From Hyphomonas beringensis (GTDB taxonomy: Bacteria > Pseudomonadota > Alphaproteobacteria > Caulobacterales > Hyphomonadaceae): a DNA stretch of 64,000 nt. A program made the translations under genes and the position numbers. The number at the start of each line of letters is the position of its first letter. Position 1 is the first letter of the stretch. Positions 56,044-64,000 of the stretch are shown here, in pieces. The notes beneath the pieces are model-generated. The model saw nothing but the letters and a program-made list of their open reading frames with translations, was not told the origin of the DNA and made no database searches. The DNA lies in contig NZ_AWFF01000054.1 of the NCBI RefSeq assembly GCF_000682755.1, positions 62,001-126,000 of the forward strand, in the 5' to 3' direction.

Positions 56044-58491
56044 ATGCTAAAACGCACTTTTGGTGCCACGGTCTCGGTGTGTGCTGTTGCCATAGCGATG
56101 AACTCAGCAATGGCGCAGGAGGTAGCAGGAAGTTCTGCGGAAGATACGGAGTCCCGTACACTGAGTACTGTGACAGTCACGGCTACGCGCCGCGAGCAGA
56201 GTATCCAGGACACAGGCGCATCCGTGTCGGCGCTCGATAGCGATGCGATGCGCATTCGGTCCGTCGAGTCCGTCGAGGATATTGCTGATCTTGTTCCCGG
56301 TCTTCAGGTGTCGAGCTATCAGGGGGACACATCCATTTTCATTCGCGGTATTGGTACGCCGGTTATTGTCGCAGGCGCCGATAGCTCCACTGCGACTTAT
56401 CTCGACGGAGTGTACCTTTCTCGGGCCGCAGCGATCGGCCCTGGTTTCTTTGATGTCGAGCGCGTTGAGGTTCTGCGCGGACCGCAAGGAACGCTCTATG
56501 GGCGTAATGCAACTGGCGGTGCAGTGAACATCATCACAAAACGTCCGACAGATGAGTTTTCTGGAGAGGCGCGTCTGATAGTTGGGAATTATGATCGCAC
56601 ACAAGTGTTTGCAGCTCTAAGCGGGCCGGTGACTGAAGGTGTGCGAGTGCGCCTGGCTGTCCAGAAAGAAGACCGTAGCGGATACACGACGGTTCATTTG
56701 CCGCGCGGCGCGCTTCCTCCATCCCAGCCGGATCGTACATTTGATGCCGAAGACAAGCATGACATTGTGGCGCGTGCCAAAGTTGAGTTTGATCTCACGC
56801 CCAGCGCCATGTTCACCCTAACAGGTGATTATTACGAAGCTGATGATCGGGCCAATGTGTTTCACTTCGCGAGCCTCGGCTATCAGGAGGAAGTGCCTAA
56901 TTGGCTTGGTACGCGAGAAGGCTCCCAAACGCTGCCTTATTTCGGTATCAAGAATAGTGGCCGAATTTCAGCTGTCGCATCGCGTGATATTTATTCCGCG
57001 GTTGATTATTTCAACAAAACCTCCGTGTGGGGCCTGACAGGACGTCTTGATTGGGCTGTCGGTGATTACGACCTTCAGGTCATCACCGGGTATAAAGATA
57101 CCGATCCCGACTTCCAAAACTCTTTTGACTTGGGAGATACTTTTAACACCTACATACATCGCAGCGAAGACCATCAGCAGTGGAATGCTGACTTTCAGAT
57201 ATCCTCTCCGTCGGAGAAACGGTTCAGCTGGATTGCGGGTGGTGGGTATTTTTCTGAAGAGAATGATGTCCAGAACAATATCTTTGGAGACTTTTGGGAG
57301 CCGATCCTGATCCAGGGCTTGCTTGACTTGCAGGCCGCTAACGTTCTGCCTGCTTTTCCGGTAGATATTCCTGAGAGTACATTATGTTGTGAGCTTCACC
57401 TGAATGGAAGTCAGGAAACAGAGGCCTTCAACATTTTTGTAGATACCAGTTTCGATCTGACAGATACGCTAACGCTGAAAGCGGGCTTGCGATATTCAGA
57501 GGAAGAGCGCGACGGCTTCCAGAATTTTGACCTTGCCTTCCTGCCGGCTGTGCCCGGCGGTGATCTTGTGCGCTTCGCACCAGAGGTCATGTTCTTTCCC
57601 AATGCTGTAAGCGATCAGCGCGATGGGGTTCAGCCAGACCCATTTGGGTTTGTGGTCGCGCCTGTGGAAGGGCCCGCAACATTTGATGCAACAACGCCGA
57701 AAATTGCTTTGGAGTGGGCGCCTACGGATGATCTTCTTGTATACGCGAGTGCTCAACGGGGCTTTAAAAGTGGCGGTTATAATATCGGCTCCAATCAGAG
57801 AACGCCTTACGAGCCGGAAGAAATTTGGGCATATGAAGGCGGCGTAAAGGCTGGTCTGCTTGAGGATCGCCTTCGCTTTAATGCGTCTGCGTTTGTGTAT
57901 GACTATACGAACTTGCAGGCGCAGGACTCAATTGCCAATCAACCCATCATTCGGAACGTCGGCAAGGCAGAGGTGAAGGGGGCCGAATTGGAGTTTGCCG
58001 CCTTGCTGAGCGATGTGTTCCAGATCGATGGCGCTGTAACGTATCTTGATGCGACCTTTACCGAGGGCGAGCTTACAGAGCCGCTTCGTCCTGCGCCGCT
58101 GAGCGAGCCTCCAGGTTCGACGGTTCGGAATCTGGATGGCTTGAGATTGCCCCGTGCCCCGGAGTGGAAAGCTAGTTTTGGGGGGCAAGCTGACTTCTCT
58201 GCCTTTCGTGGAGATGTCACTCTCCGGGCAGATTATACGTGGCAGGATGAAATATACTTCACCGTTTTCAATATAAAGGCTGCCTCACAGGATAGCTATG
58301 GTGTGGCTCGGGCAAGGGCAGCTTATACACCCGCGAATGGACGCTACACAGTCGCTTTGTTCGGGGAGAATTTGTTCGATGAAACGTACTTCACAAATCA
58401 GATTCTGACCGGAACAACGTATGGCGCTGAATTTGTTGGCACGCTTGGGGCACCGCGTACTTTCGGCATAGAGCTTTCCACCCAGTTTTAG
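56044..58491 (+). CDS. TonB-dependent outer-membrane receptor 4
   Basis: An 815-residue receptor with signal peptide (MLKRTFGATVSVCAVAIAMN, then SAMAQ). The plug is TVTVTATRREQSIQDTGASVSALD and EVLRGPQGTLYGRNATGGAVNI; the barrel ends TFGIELSTQF. It is 23 bases upstream of an NTF2-like gene (probably one transcript) and 1.2 kb from a P450, so it may import the P450's substrate. It belongs to the same hydrophobic-nutrient type of receptor as the other four but is clearly diverged. No local TonB or ExbBD. Confidence 0.87.
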   Translation: MLKRTFGATVSVCAVAIAMNSAMAQEVAGSSAEDTESRTLSTVTVTATRREQSIQDTGASVSALDSDAMRIRSVESVEDIADLVPGLQVSSYQGDTSIFIRGIGTPVIVAGADSSTATYLDGVYLSRAAAIGPGFFDVERVEVLRGPQGTLYGRNATGGAVNIITKRPTDEFSGEARLIVGNYDRTQVFAALSGPVTEGVRVRLAVQKEDRSGYTTVHLPRGALPPSQPDRTFDAEDKHDIVARAKVEFDLTPSAMFTLTGDYYEADDRANVFHFASLGYQEEVPNWLGTREGSQTLPYFGIKNSGRISAVASRDIYSAVDYFNKTSVWGLTGRLDWAVGDYDLQVITGYKDTDPDFQNSFDLGDTFNTYIHRSEDHQQWNADFQISSPSEKRFSWIAGGGYFSEENDVQNNIFGDFWEPILIQGLLDLQAANVLPAFPVDIPESTLCCELHLNGSQETEAFNIFVDTSFDLTDTLTLKAGLRYSEEERDGFQNFDLAFLPAVPGGDLVRFAPEVMFFPNAVSDQRDGVQPDPFGFVVAPVEGPATFDATTPKIALEWAPTDDLLVYASAQRGFKSGGYNIGSNQRTPYEPEEIWAYEGGVKAGLLEDRLRFNASAFVYDYTNLQAQDSIANQPIIRNVGKAEVKGAELEFAALLSDVFQIDGAVTYLDATFTEGELTEPLRPAPLSEPPGSTVRNLDGLRLPRAPEWKASFGGQADFSAFRGDVTLRADYTWQDEIYFTVFNIKAASQDSYGVARARAAYTPANGRYTVALFGENLFDETYFTNQILTGTTYGAEFVGTLGAPRTFGIELSTQF

Positions 58492-58514
58492 GGATAACGC
58501 AGAAGGACAAAGAG

Positions 58515-58931
58515 ATGACAAAGACATCACTAAGCGTGGCTGAGGATTGGTACGCTGCTGTACATGAGAATGATTTTGAAAAGTTGTTTAATGTGATGGC
58601 GGATGATTGCACGATCGAATTCTACGGACCAAGTGTAATACCCTTTGCGGGCATTTTTCGGGGTAAGGAAAAGTGCGCATTATTCTTTGGTCATGTTGGC
58701 AACGACGTGGACATTGAAGAGTTCCGCCAAGACGAATTTATCTGCGAGCGAGACAAAGTGGCGGTGACAGGGCACTTGCGCATGGTGCTGAAGGCTACCG
58801 GACGTCTCTATTCCGCAGATTATGCTCACATACTCACAATACGTGATGGCCAGGTCGTCAGGTTTCGAGACTTTCAGGATACGGCGCAAGCCGCGCATGT
58901 TGCTTTCGCTCTGGCGACGCCAGAACGCTAG
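58515..58931 (+). CDS. NTF2/SnoaL-like protein
   Basis: A 138-residue cone-shaped NTF2-fold protein: AEDWYAAVHENDFEKLFNVMADDCTIEFYGPSVIPFAGIFRGKEKCALFFGHVGN and VVRFRDFQDTAQAAHVAFA. This fold is found in delta5-ketosteroid isomerase, SnoaL cyclases, dehydratases and ligand-binding proteins. The downstream neighbour on the same strand is a P450, and the upstream one a TonB receptor, so it may act on a terpenoid-, steroid- or polyketide-like compound. No catalytic dyad is certain. Spacing of 23 bases indicates co-transcription with the receptor. Confidence 0.75.
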   Translation: MTKTSLSVAEDWYAAVHENDFEKLFNVMADDCTIEFYGPSVIPFAGIFRGKEKCALFFGHVGNDVDIEEFRQDEFICERDKVAVTGHLRMVLKATGRLYSADYAHILTIRDGQVVRFRDFQDTAQAAHVAFALATPER

Positions 58932-58973
58932 GGTGTGAGAGTTGTGGCAATGGTCAGGTGTGGCGGGGTAAAA

Positions 58974-59513
58974 TCAAGCCGGTTCTTTAGGCTTTGCCGA
59001 ACGGCGTCGCTTGGGTTTTTGCCTGGCCGCTGCTTCGGCGGCCAGTTCGTGATGGATTTCTGTCACGCGAGCCAGAAAGTGAACGCCGGATCTGATTTCA
59101 TCCTCACTAAGCCGATCAACCATCGTATCCAGAAATGCGCTGCCATTGCGCATCATGCTTTCGACAAACTGGACGCCGCGAGGTGTCAGCGTCACAAATT
59201 TCTCACGCCCGTTTTCAGGATCTTCCGTCATCGTTATCAGGTTGAGGGGAGCCTTGGACAGCGCGCGCAGGGATTTGGAAATCGCCGAACTGGTGACTTC
59301 ATACCAGGACGCAAGCGCACCCGCGATTTCCTTTCGGCGCATTTTCCGCCCATCCGTGCCTCGCGTGTGAATGGTCCAGAGAATGCAGGATTGCTGCCGG
59401 GTGAGAACACCGCACTTCAGTGCGTCTTCGATCTGCATTCCCACCAGATAATGGATGGGAAAAAACAAATCGAGGAAGTCATTACTCGCCTGTTTGCGCT
59501 TCGAGAGGTCCAT
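58974..59513 (-). CDS. MarR-family regulator
   Basis: A 179-residue MarR regulator. The winged helix reads LTRQQSCILWTIHTRGTDGRKMRRKEIAGALASWYEVTSSAISKSLRALSKAPLNLITMTEDPENGREKFVTLTPRGVQFVE. The C-terminal tail is highly basic (RQKPKRRRSAKPKEPA). Divergent from the cytochrome P450 gene (218-base gap) and convergent with the NTF2-like gene, it probably responds to a small aromatic or lipophilic ligand handled by these proteins. Confidence 0.83.
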   Translation of the reverse strand: MDLSKRKQASNDFLDLFFPIHYLVGMQIEDALKCGVLTRQQSCILWTIHTRGTDGRKMRRKEIAGALASWYEVTSSAISKSLRALSKAPLNLITMTEDPENGREKFVTLTPRGVQFVESMMRNGSAFLDTMVDRLSEDEIRSGVHFLARVTEIHHELAAEAAARQKPKRRRSAKPKEPA

Positions 59514-59629
59514 ATGGTCTCCGGTTCATCGTTACTTTTCAAACATTAAACGAATTCGGGGCGGCCTTCAAATCCCTATGGGGCCTAGCCTCACGAGAAA
59601 GGTCCGCCCCATAGTAAATGGGTCCTAAA

Positions 59630-59640
59630 GACATAATGTC
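59630..59640. promoter_or_regulatory. Short palindrome between MarR and P450 genes
   Basis: GACAT-A-ATGTC, an 11-bp odd palindrome in the divergent region between the MarR start (59513) and the P450 start (59731). Small for a MarR operator, but the position is right. Weak candidate. Confidence 0.25.
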
Positions 59641-59730
59641 CTCATGGAAAACAAGATAGTCCCCTCATAACACCAGATTTCCACCGGCCACGAGCAGCAT
59701 GCTGGGCCGTTTAACCCGGGAGAAGACCAC

Positions 59731-60978
59731 ATGGCCGATGCTATGACCAAACCTACAATACCAGACGATTTTCATGTTCGTGATCTTTATTCCCCGGACG
59801 TGATGGCTAATCCCTATCCATATTATGAGCATTTGCGTGACAAGCCGATCCAGTTCGGCCTGGAGGACTATCCGCCCGGGACAATCCCGGGCGTAGACAA
59901 ACCATTTCCGGCTTGGGTTGTCCTCAAACACGCTGATGTCCAGGAGGTGTGTCGCCGCGCTGATGTGTTCTCATCACGTGACATCATGCAGGAAGAATCC
60001 GAGGCACCAACACTCATGCTGGTCAATCATGATGACCCTCGGCATGCAGAGCTCCGTAAAATCGCGCAAATGGCTTTCTCTCCCAAGAGGGTGATGACTG
60101 ATCTGGCCCCTTGGATGGAAAGCACGGTTGAGGCGCAACTTGATGCGGTTGGCGGCGGGAAGGTCGATTTCATGCGGGATCTGGCGCCTAACCTGCCGGC
60201 GCTTGTGATGACCAAACTGATTGGGACACCACAGGAGGATTATGTCCTGCTGCGGCGATGGGCGAATGCATTTATGGTCACGTCCGACTTTACAATTGCT
60301 GAGCGTCAGCAATGCAATGTTGAGCTTTGGAACTACTATCAGGCTGCGGTCGACCAGCGTTGTGCAGATATCAAGGCTGGTAAGCCGGTTCCTGACGATC
60401 TTATGTCTGCTTTTATTCAGGCTGAAGCAGATGGCAATAAGCTGACCAAGGAAGAGGTTGTCCGTTTCTGTCTTACATTGGTTGTCGCAGGGGCTGAAAC
60501 GACAGGGTACCTTCTTGGCAATTTGATTGATGTCCTGGTAGATCAGCCTGACCTCTATGGCAGTCTTCGTGAAGACCGTTCATTGGTGCGTGCCTTTATC
60601 GAGGAAAGCCTGCGTCGTGATGGACCGGTCCAGAGGCTTCATCGTGTCTGCACAGAAGATTATGAGCTCAGCGGCGCCCAGATAAAGGCAGGCGATTGGG
60701 TGGCGATCTTTCATGCATCCGCCAACCGGGACCCTGCGGTATTTGATAGGCCGGATAAGTTTATCCTGAAGCGTCCAAATATGATCAAGCAGGCTACGTT
60801 CGGTCACGGTGTTCATCACTGTATGGGGGCAGGAATCGCGCGCAATGAAGCGGCTCAGATGATCAACAGTCTATTGAACAGATACAGCCGTCTGGAACCT
60901 GCTGGCGACCGGGTGCGTCAGCGCGGCGGCCTTCTTAATTATGGCCTGGAGACGTGTCCCGTAAATCTGGTTGAGTAA
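59731..60978 (+). CDS. Cytochrome P450
   Basis: A 415-residue soluble bacterial P450. The proton-relay motif VAGAETTGYL, the ExxR of IEESLRRDGP, and the haem-ligand loop FGHGVHHCMGAGIARNE (Cys364) are in place. The gene has GGGAGAAG upstream and no membrane anchor. It needs a ferredoxin and reductase, neither of which is in the window. It probably hydroxylates a lipophilic compound such as a terpenoid, fatty acid or steroid. It stands between two TonB receptors and opposite a MarR regulator. Its family number cannot be told by eye. Confidence 0.9.
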   Translation: MADAMTKPTIPDDFHVRDLYSPDVMANPYPYYEHLRDKPIQFGLEDYPPGTIPGVDKPFPAWVVLKHADVQEVCRRADVFSSRDIMQEESEAPTLMLVNHDDPRHAELRKIAQMAFSPKRVMTDLAPWMESTVEAQLDAVGGGKVDFMRDLAPNLPALVMTKLIGTPQEDYVLLRRWANAFMVTSDFTIAERQQCNVELWNYYQAAVDQRCADIKAGKPVPDDLMSAFIQAEADGNKLTKEEVVRFCLTLVVAGAETTGYLLGNLIDVLVDQPDLYGSLREDRSLVRAFIEESLRRDGPVQRLHRVCTEDYELSGAQIKAGDWVAIFHASANRDPAVFDRPDKFILKRPNMIKQATFGHGVHHCMGAGIARNEAAQMINSLLNRYSRLEPAGDRVRQRGGLLNYGLETCPVNLVE

Positions 60979-61028
60979 GCGCAGGCGAGGGGGCACTTAC
61001 AATTTACCTTTCTCTGGCATCGTTTTAG

Positions 61029-61214
61029 TCAAATGGTGACAAGGACGGGGCCTTCGGTCATTCCGGTTGGGGCGGGTCATTTGCCTTTACTGATCCTGAG
61101 CGCAGGCTTTCGACATCCTATGTGATGAACCGAATGGGGCAAAACCTGATTGGGGACCCTCGCGGCCTGGCTCTCATCCAGGCGACTCTGAAAAGCATTG
61201 ATGCCATTCTCTGA
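61029..61214 (+). pseudogene. C-terminal relic of a beta-lactamase-fold serine hydrolase
   Basis: A 61-codon frame, starting directly after a TAG and without any start codon. It encodes GAFGHSGWGGSFAFTDPERR, then STSYVMNRMGQNLIGDPRG and IQATLKSIDAIL before a TGA. The GHSGWGGS box and the following strand and helix are typical of the C-terminal end of EstB/class C beta-lactamase-like hydrolases. The N-terminal four-fifths, including the Ser-x-x-Lys box, are gone. It follows the P450 gene on the same strand and shows that a hydrolase once stood in this operon. Confidence 0.7.
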
Positions 61215-61653
61215 ACGTCTGAGTTCAGCCTCACTCATGGCTAAGCTGCCTGACCCTGCCTATAGTCGCAGTGGTCAGGCACATTTAGTTGATCTCGATC
61301 AGGCTCGCGACATCCTTTGTGACCAGACTTCCGCAAAATGAGCGATATCGTGATCGACCCAATTGGAAACGCTGCGAGATAGCGTCGGCTACTTTCCGAT
61401 TCTATCGATGACTTCATCAACATCGCAAATAGAATCCTGCTTTGGATCTTTTGGAAGGACCTGGGGGAGTGCTGCCATATTTGGCGATATGTCGTTTTAA
61501 ATGCACAATAATCGTCATATTTTCACATAATGCAGCAATAATGCCTTTTAAAATAAAAATAATGCTGCATTAATCCAAGAAAGAGGGCGCCGCGCACATC
61601 AACACAGTGTGCATGAGGGAAAAGCGGCTCGAGCTTGGAGGACGAATAAGCAA
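61215..61653. other. Non-coding region upstream of TonB receptor 5
   Basis: 439 bp between the hydrolase relic and TonB receptor 5. The first half shows only short, interrupted frames on both strands and may be more decayed sequence. The second half (from about 61480) is strongly AT-rich and contains the inverted repeat at 61528-61572 and the presumed receptor promoter. Confidence 0.5.
61528..61572. repeat. Inverted repeat upstream of TonB receptor 5
   Basis: TAATGCAGCA (61528-61537) and its exact complement TGCTGCATTA (61563-61572), separated by a 25-base AT-rich spacer. The element lies 81 bases before the receptor ATG. It could be a dimeric operator for a distant regulator, or a leader hairpin. 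Confidence 0.55.
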
Positions 61654-63900
61654 ATGAAACAGATGAAGCTGACCACAGCGATAGCCATGATCATGCCGCT
61701 GATGGCGGGACCGGCTTTCGCGCAGGATGCATCCGAAACAGTGGATGAAGAGTATGTTGCCGAAACGATCGTGGTGACGGCATCTCGGCGGGAAGAAAAT
61801 CTGCAAGATGTGCCGGCATCCGTCAGTAGTACGGATCCTCAAGTACTTATTGAGGCTGGTAAAACAAGCATCAAGGATATCGTCGAACTGACGCCAGGTG
61901 TATATGCCGAAGACCTTGGTCGGCCGGGTGCGACACGTTTCTCAGCGCGCGGCATCCCGCAGATCGGCAATACGGCCGTGTTCGGAATTTACCTCGACGA
62001 TACCCCTCTGACGAGCAGCAGTTCCTTTACGGCTGGCACGACATTCATGCTGGACGGATTGTTGCTGGACTTGGAACGCGTCGAAGTCATCAAAGGCCCA
62101 CAAGGTACACTTTTTGGGGCATCTGCCCTTTCTGGCATTGCGCGTTATATCACCAAGGAGCCAGCGCTTCAGGAGGTACGCGGCTCTGTTTCAGCGGATG
62201 TAAGCTGGACCAATGAAGGCGAGATGAGCAATGTTTTGAGCGCGCGCGTCAGCGCCCCGCTTATCAAGGACAAGCTTGGTATTACGCTGTCCGGGTACCG
62301 CCAGGACTTTGGCGGCTATATCGACCAGTATGATAACGCCGGAACTCTGTTGGCGGAGGACATTGATTCCTCAGAGGTCGAGGCCTACGCCGCGGACATG
62401 TTGTTTCGTGCGAATGACAGGTTGGATTTCCGTCTGAAATACATCCATCAGAAAACAACCGTTGATGCTGGCTCCCGTGTGAGACTGGAGTCGCTCACGT
62501 CTGACAAATCGCCTTTCGGAACATTCGGGACAAGTGCGCAACCCGAACCAATGAATCTCGAATATGATATTGTGTCGGGCACATTCGATTATGATTTCGA
62601 TTTTGCGACATTTACCTCTACAACCAGCCGGTCTGAATATGATGTAGAAACGCGATCAGATGAATCCGCTTCGGCACTTCAGGTCGATTTTATCTTTGGT
62701 CTGCCTCTTGGGACGACACAATCGCTGACCAACGTCATTGGGATTTCCTCAGAGCGGTTCACTCAGGAATTCAAGCTGACGTCAGCTTCCAACAAGAAGC
62801 TTGAATGGATTCTTGGCGCTTTCTACGTGAAGGAAGAAGGCACCAACAGCCAGGATCTGGTGGTCGTACCGGATACGCCAATCAAGCTTTTCCAGAGCTA
62901 CTTCCCGAACGACTATGAAGAATATGCGGTCTTCGGTGACGTCACCTACTATTTGACGGATCAGTTTGATGTGACGGTCGGTGCACGCCTCAGCGAGAAC
63001 GAAGTTGGACTCGTTTTTGATGGCGAAGGCTTATTGGTTGTAGGGCCAAATCCGCCCATTTCCATTAATGATAGCGTGAAGGACACCGTAGACACCTATC
63101 TCTTCACGGGACGCTACAGACCGACAGATGATCTGTCTCTCTATGCTCGCATTGCCAATGGGTATCGTCCCGCCTCTCCGAACATTCCCCTGGCGGACCA
63201 GTCGACCGGTGAAGTCATCACGTTCCCGGTCGTCGAGTCGGATTCGGGCTGGAGCTACGAAGCAGGAGCTAAGGGCAGGCTGCTGAATGGGCGCGTGAAT
63301 TACGATGCTGCGATATGGACGCTGGAACTGGACAAGGTTCAATCCCCGCTCATTGCCAACGGCATCAACACGCTGCAAAACGCCAAGAGTGGTCTGGAGG
63401 CGTATGGTGTTGATGCCGCCATGCAATTCAAACCGACCACTGACTTTGAAGTTGGTGCAACGTTCTCATACGCCCAGAGTGAGCTTAAGGAGGATGAGCC
63501 CGGATTCGGCGGAGTAAAAGGCGAGCAATTGCCAATGGTGCCTGAGTACAAGGCCGGGGTGCAATGGCAATATACTCACGACCTAACGCCTGACTGGACT
63601 GGCAGCTTCAGTGGCAGTGTAGTGTACACGGGTGAGCAAACCTCTCGGTTTGCTGTGCCGCGGGCGACATTCGCCGGAAAGCTCGATGCGAGAACGATCA
63701 CGGATTTGAGCCTTAATGCCACAAACGGATCAGTGCGCGTGGGTCTCTATGTCAAGAACCTCTTTGATGAGCGCGCTCTATCAACCCGGACAGACACGGA
63801 TGTGAACTTCGACAATATCTACACCGCCGGGCTGGACAGCTCGACGGGTATCTATGTTCGCCCACGTACGATTGGTGTGAACGTCGGATATACGTTCTGA
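61654..63900 (+). CDS. TonB-dependent outer-membrane receptor 5
   Basis: 748 residues from the ATG at 61654, with GGAGGA eleven bases upstream; an in-frame ATG at 61609 would mask the signal peptide (MKQMKLTTAIAMIMPLMAGP, then AFAQ). The plug is ETIVVTASRREENLQDVPASVSS and EVIKGPQGTLFGASALSGIARYI, in which the usual YGRN.TGG is FGASALSG, a variant seen in a receptor subgroup. The barrel ends GVNVGYTF. It follows the P450 and hydrolase relic and probably serves the same substrate class. Single-gene unit ended by a clear terminator. Confidence 0.88.
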   Translation: MKQMKLTTAIAMIMPLMAGPAFAQDASETVDEEYVAETIVVTASRREENLQDVPASVSSTDPQVLIEAGKTSIKDIVELTPGVYAEDLGRPGATRFSARGIPQIGNTAVFGIYLDDTPLTSSSSFTAGTTFMLDGLLLDLERVEVIKGPQGTLFGASALSGIARYITKEPALQEVRGSVSADVSWTNEGEMSNVLSARVSAPLIKDKLGITLSGYRQDFGGYIDQYDNAGTLLAEDIDSSEVEAYAADMLFRANDRLDFRLKYIHQKTTVDAGSRVRLESLTSDKSPFGTFGTSAQPEPMNLEYDIVSGTFDYDFDFATFTSTTSRSEYDVETRSDESASALQVDFIFGLPLGTTQSLTNVIGISSERFTQEFKLTSASNKKLEWILGAFYVKEEGTNSQDLVVVPDTPIKLFQSYFPNDYEEYAVFGDVTYYLTDQFDVTVGARLSENEVGLVFDGEGLLVVGPNPPISINDSVKDTVDTYLFTGRYRPTDDLSLYARIANGYRPASPNIPLADQSTGEVITFPVVESDSGWSYEAGAKGRLLNGRVNYDAAIWTLELDKVQSPLIANGINTLQNAKSGLEAYGVDAAMQFKPTTDFEVGATFSYAQSELKEDEPGFGGVKGEQLPMVPEYKAGVQWQYTHDLTPDWTGSFSGSVVYTGEQTSRFAVPRATFAGKLDARTITDLSLNATNGSVRVGLYVKNLFDERALSTRTDTDVNFDNIYTAGLDSSTGIYVRPRTIGVNVGYTF

Positions 63901-63908
63901 TCCGTTTC

Positions 63909-63940
63909 AAAGTGGCGATCCACACGGGTCGCCACTTTTT
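63909..63940 (+). terminator. Rho-independent terminator after TonB receptor 5
   Basis: AAAGTGGCGA (63909-63918) pairs with TCGCCACTTT (63929-63938) over a 10-base loop; the stem runs straight into five Ts. It lies 9 bases after the receptor stop. Confidence 0.9.
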
Positions 63941-64000
63941 GATCCATGTGGTTCTCGCATTGTCATGCCTGAGGACATAAACTCTTGATGAATTGGATAT

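Noticed and set aside
1-64000. CRISPR arrays, tRNA or rRNA genes, intact insertion sequences, attachment sites
   Set aside because: I looked for repeated spacered units, cloverleaf-like segments and transposase signatures on both strands and saw none that could be supported.

Overview
The window looks like part of the chromosome of a Gram-negative alphaproteobacterium, probably an aquatic or marine heterotroph. The evidence is five TonB-dependent outer-membrane receptors in 64 kb, BetA/BetB/BetI-like choline-type proteins, a YdcH-NhaA pair, a TTQ amine dehydrogenase operon, and CaiB/BaiF and MmgE/PrpD families. I saw no rRNA, tRNA, CRISPR array, prophage or intact insertion sequence. Genus and species cannot be read from the window.

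Region 1 (1-29.6 kb) is a large catabolic island. The left part holds two class III CoA-transferases (the first cut by the window edge), a small unknown protein, a GntR regulator, and a tightly packed operon of two MmgE/PrpD proteins, a PaaK-like CoA ligase and an amidase. Next comes a reverse-strand operon of a membrane protein, a VAO-type FAD oxidase, an aldehyde dehydrogenase and an enoyl-CoA hydratase. A second GntR regulator follows, then a nitrilase-fold protein lacking its catalytic Cys, and a reverse operon of an isochorismatase-type amidohydrolase, two PuuE-like polysaccharide-deacetylase-fold hydrolases, a YciI-like protein and an unknown protein. A TonB receptor with LeuC/LeuD-type hydratase, a CaiB transferase, an HMG-CoA-lyase-family enzyme, two transporters and a second copy of the membrane protein complete the region. 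Six copies of a 16-bp palindrome (consensus AAATGRTATAYCATTT) sit in front of these operons between 12.9 and 28.9 kb. They probably form one GntR (HutC-type) regulon. My working hypothesis is that the regulon opens a cyclic imide (a substituted maleimide), removes its nitrogen, hydrates the resulting maleate, activates it with CoA and cleaves it to a 2-oxoacid plus an acyl-CoA.

Region 2 (29.7-38.2 kb) is an inorganic-carbon and cation module. It has DabA and DabB, a divergent NhaR-like LysR regulator, a small unknown gene, an OxyR-like regulator without the redox cysteines, and ydcH-nhaA preceded by a leader with a perfect 14-bp stem.

Region 3 (38.2-48.3 kb) resembles a choline/betaine-type oxidation cluster: a BetB-like dehydrogenase with a TonB receptor, a 3-hydroxyisobutyrate-dehydrogenase-family enzyme, two tandem BetI-like TetR regulators, a PhyH-type dioxygenase, a BetA-like GMC dehydrogenase and an MFS carrier. 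A shared 15-bp motif lies in both divergent promoters.

Region 4 (48.3-55.1 kb) is a mau/aau operon (large chain, E, D, light chain, cytochrome c) for periplasmic amine oxidation, followed in the same direction by a TonB receptor. A second cytochrome c gene lies divergently. Region 5 (55.1-64 kb) holds two TonB receptors flanking an NTF2-like protein, a MarR regulator and a cytochrome P450, plus a relic of a beta-lactamase-fold hydrolase.
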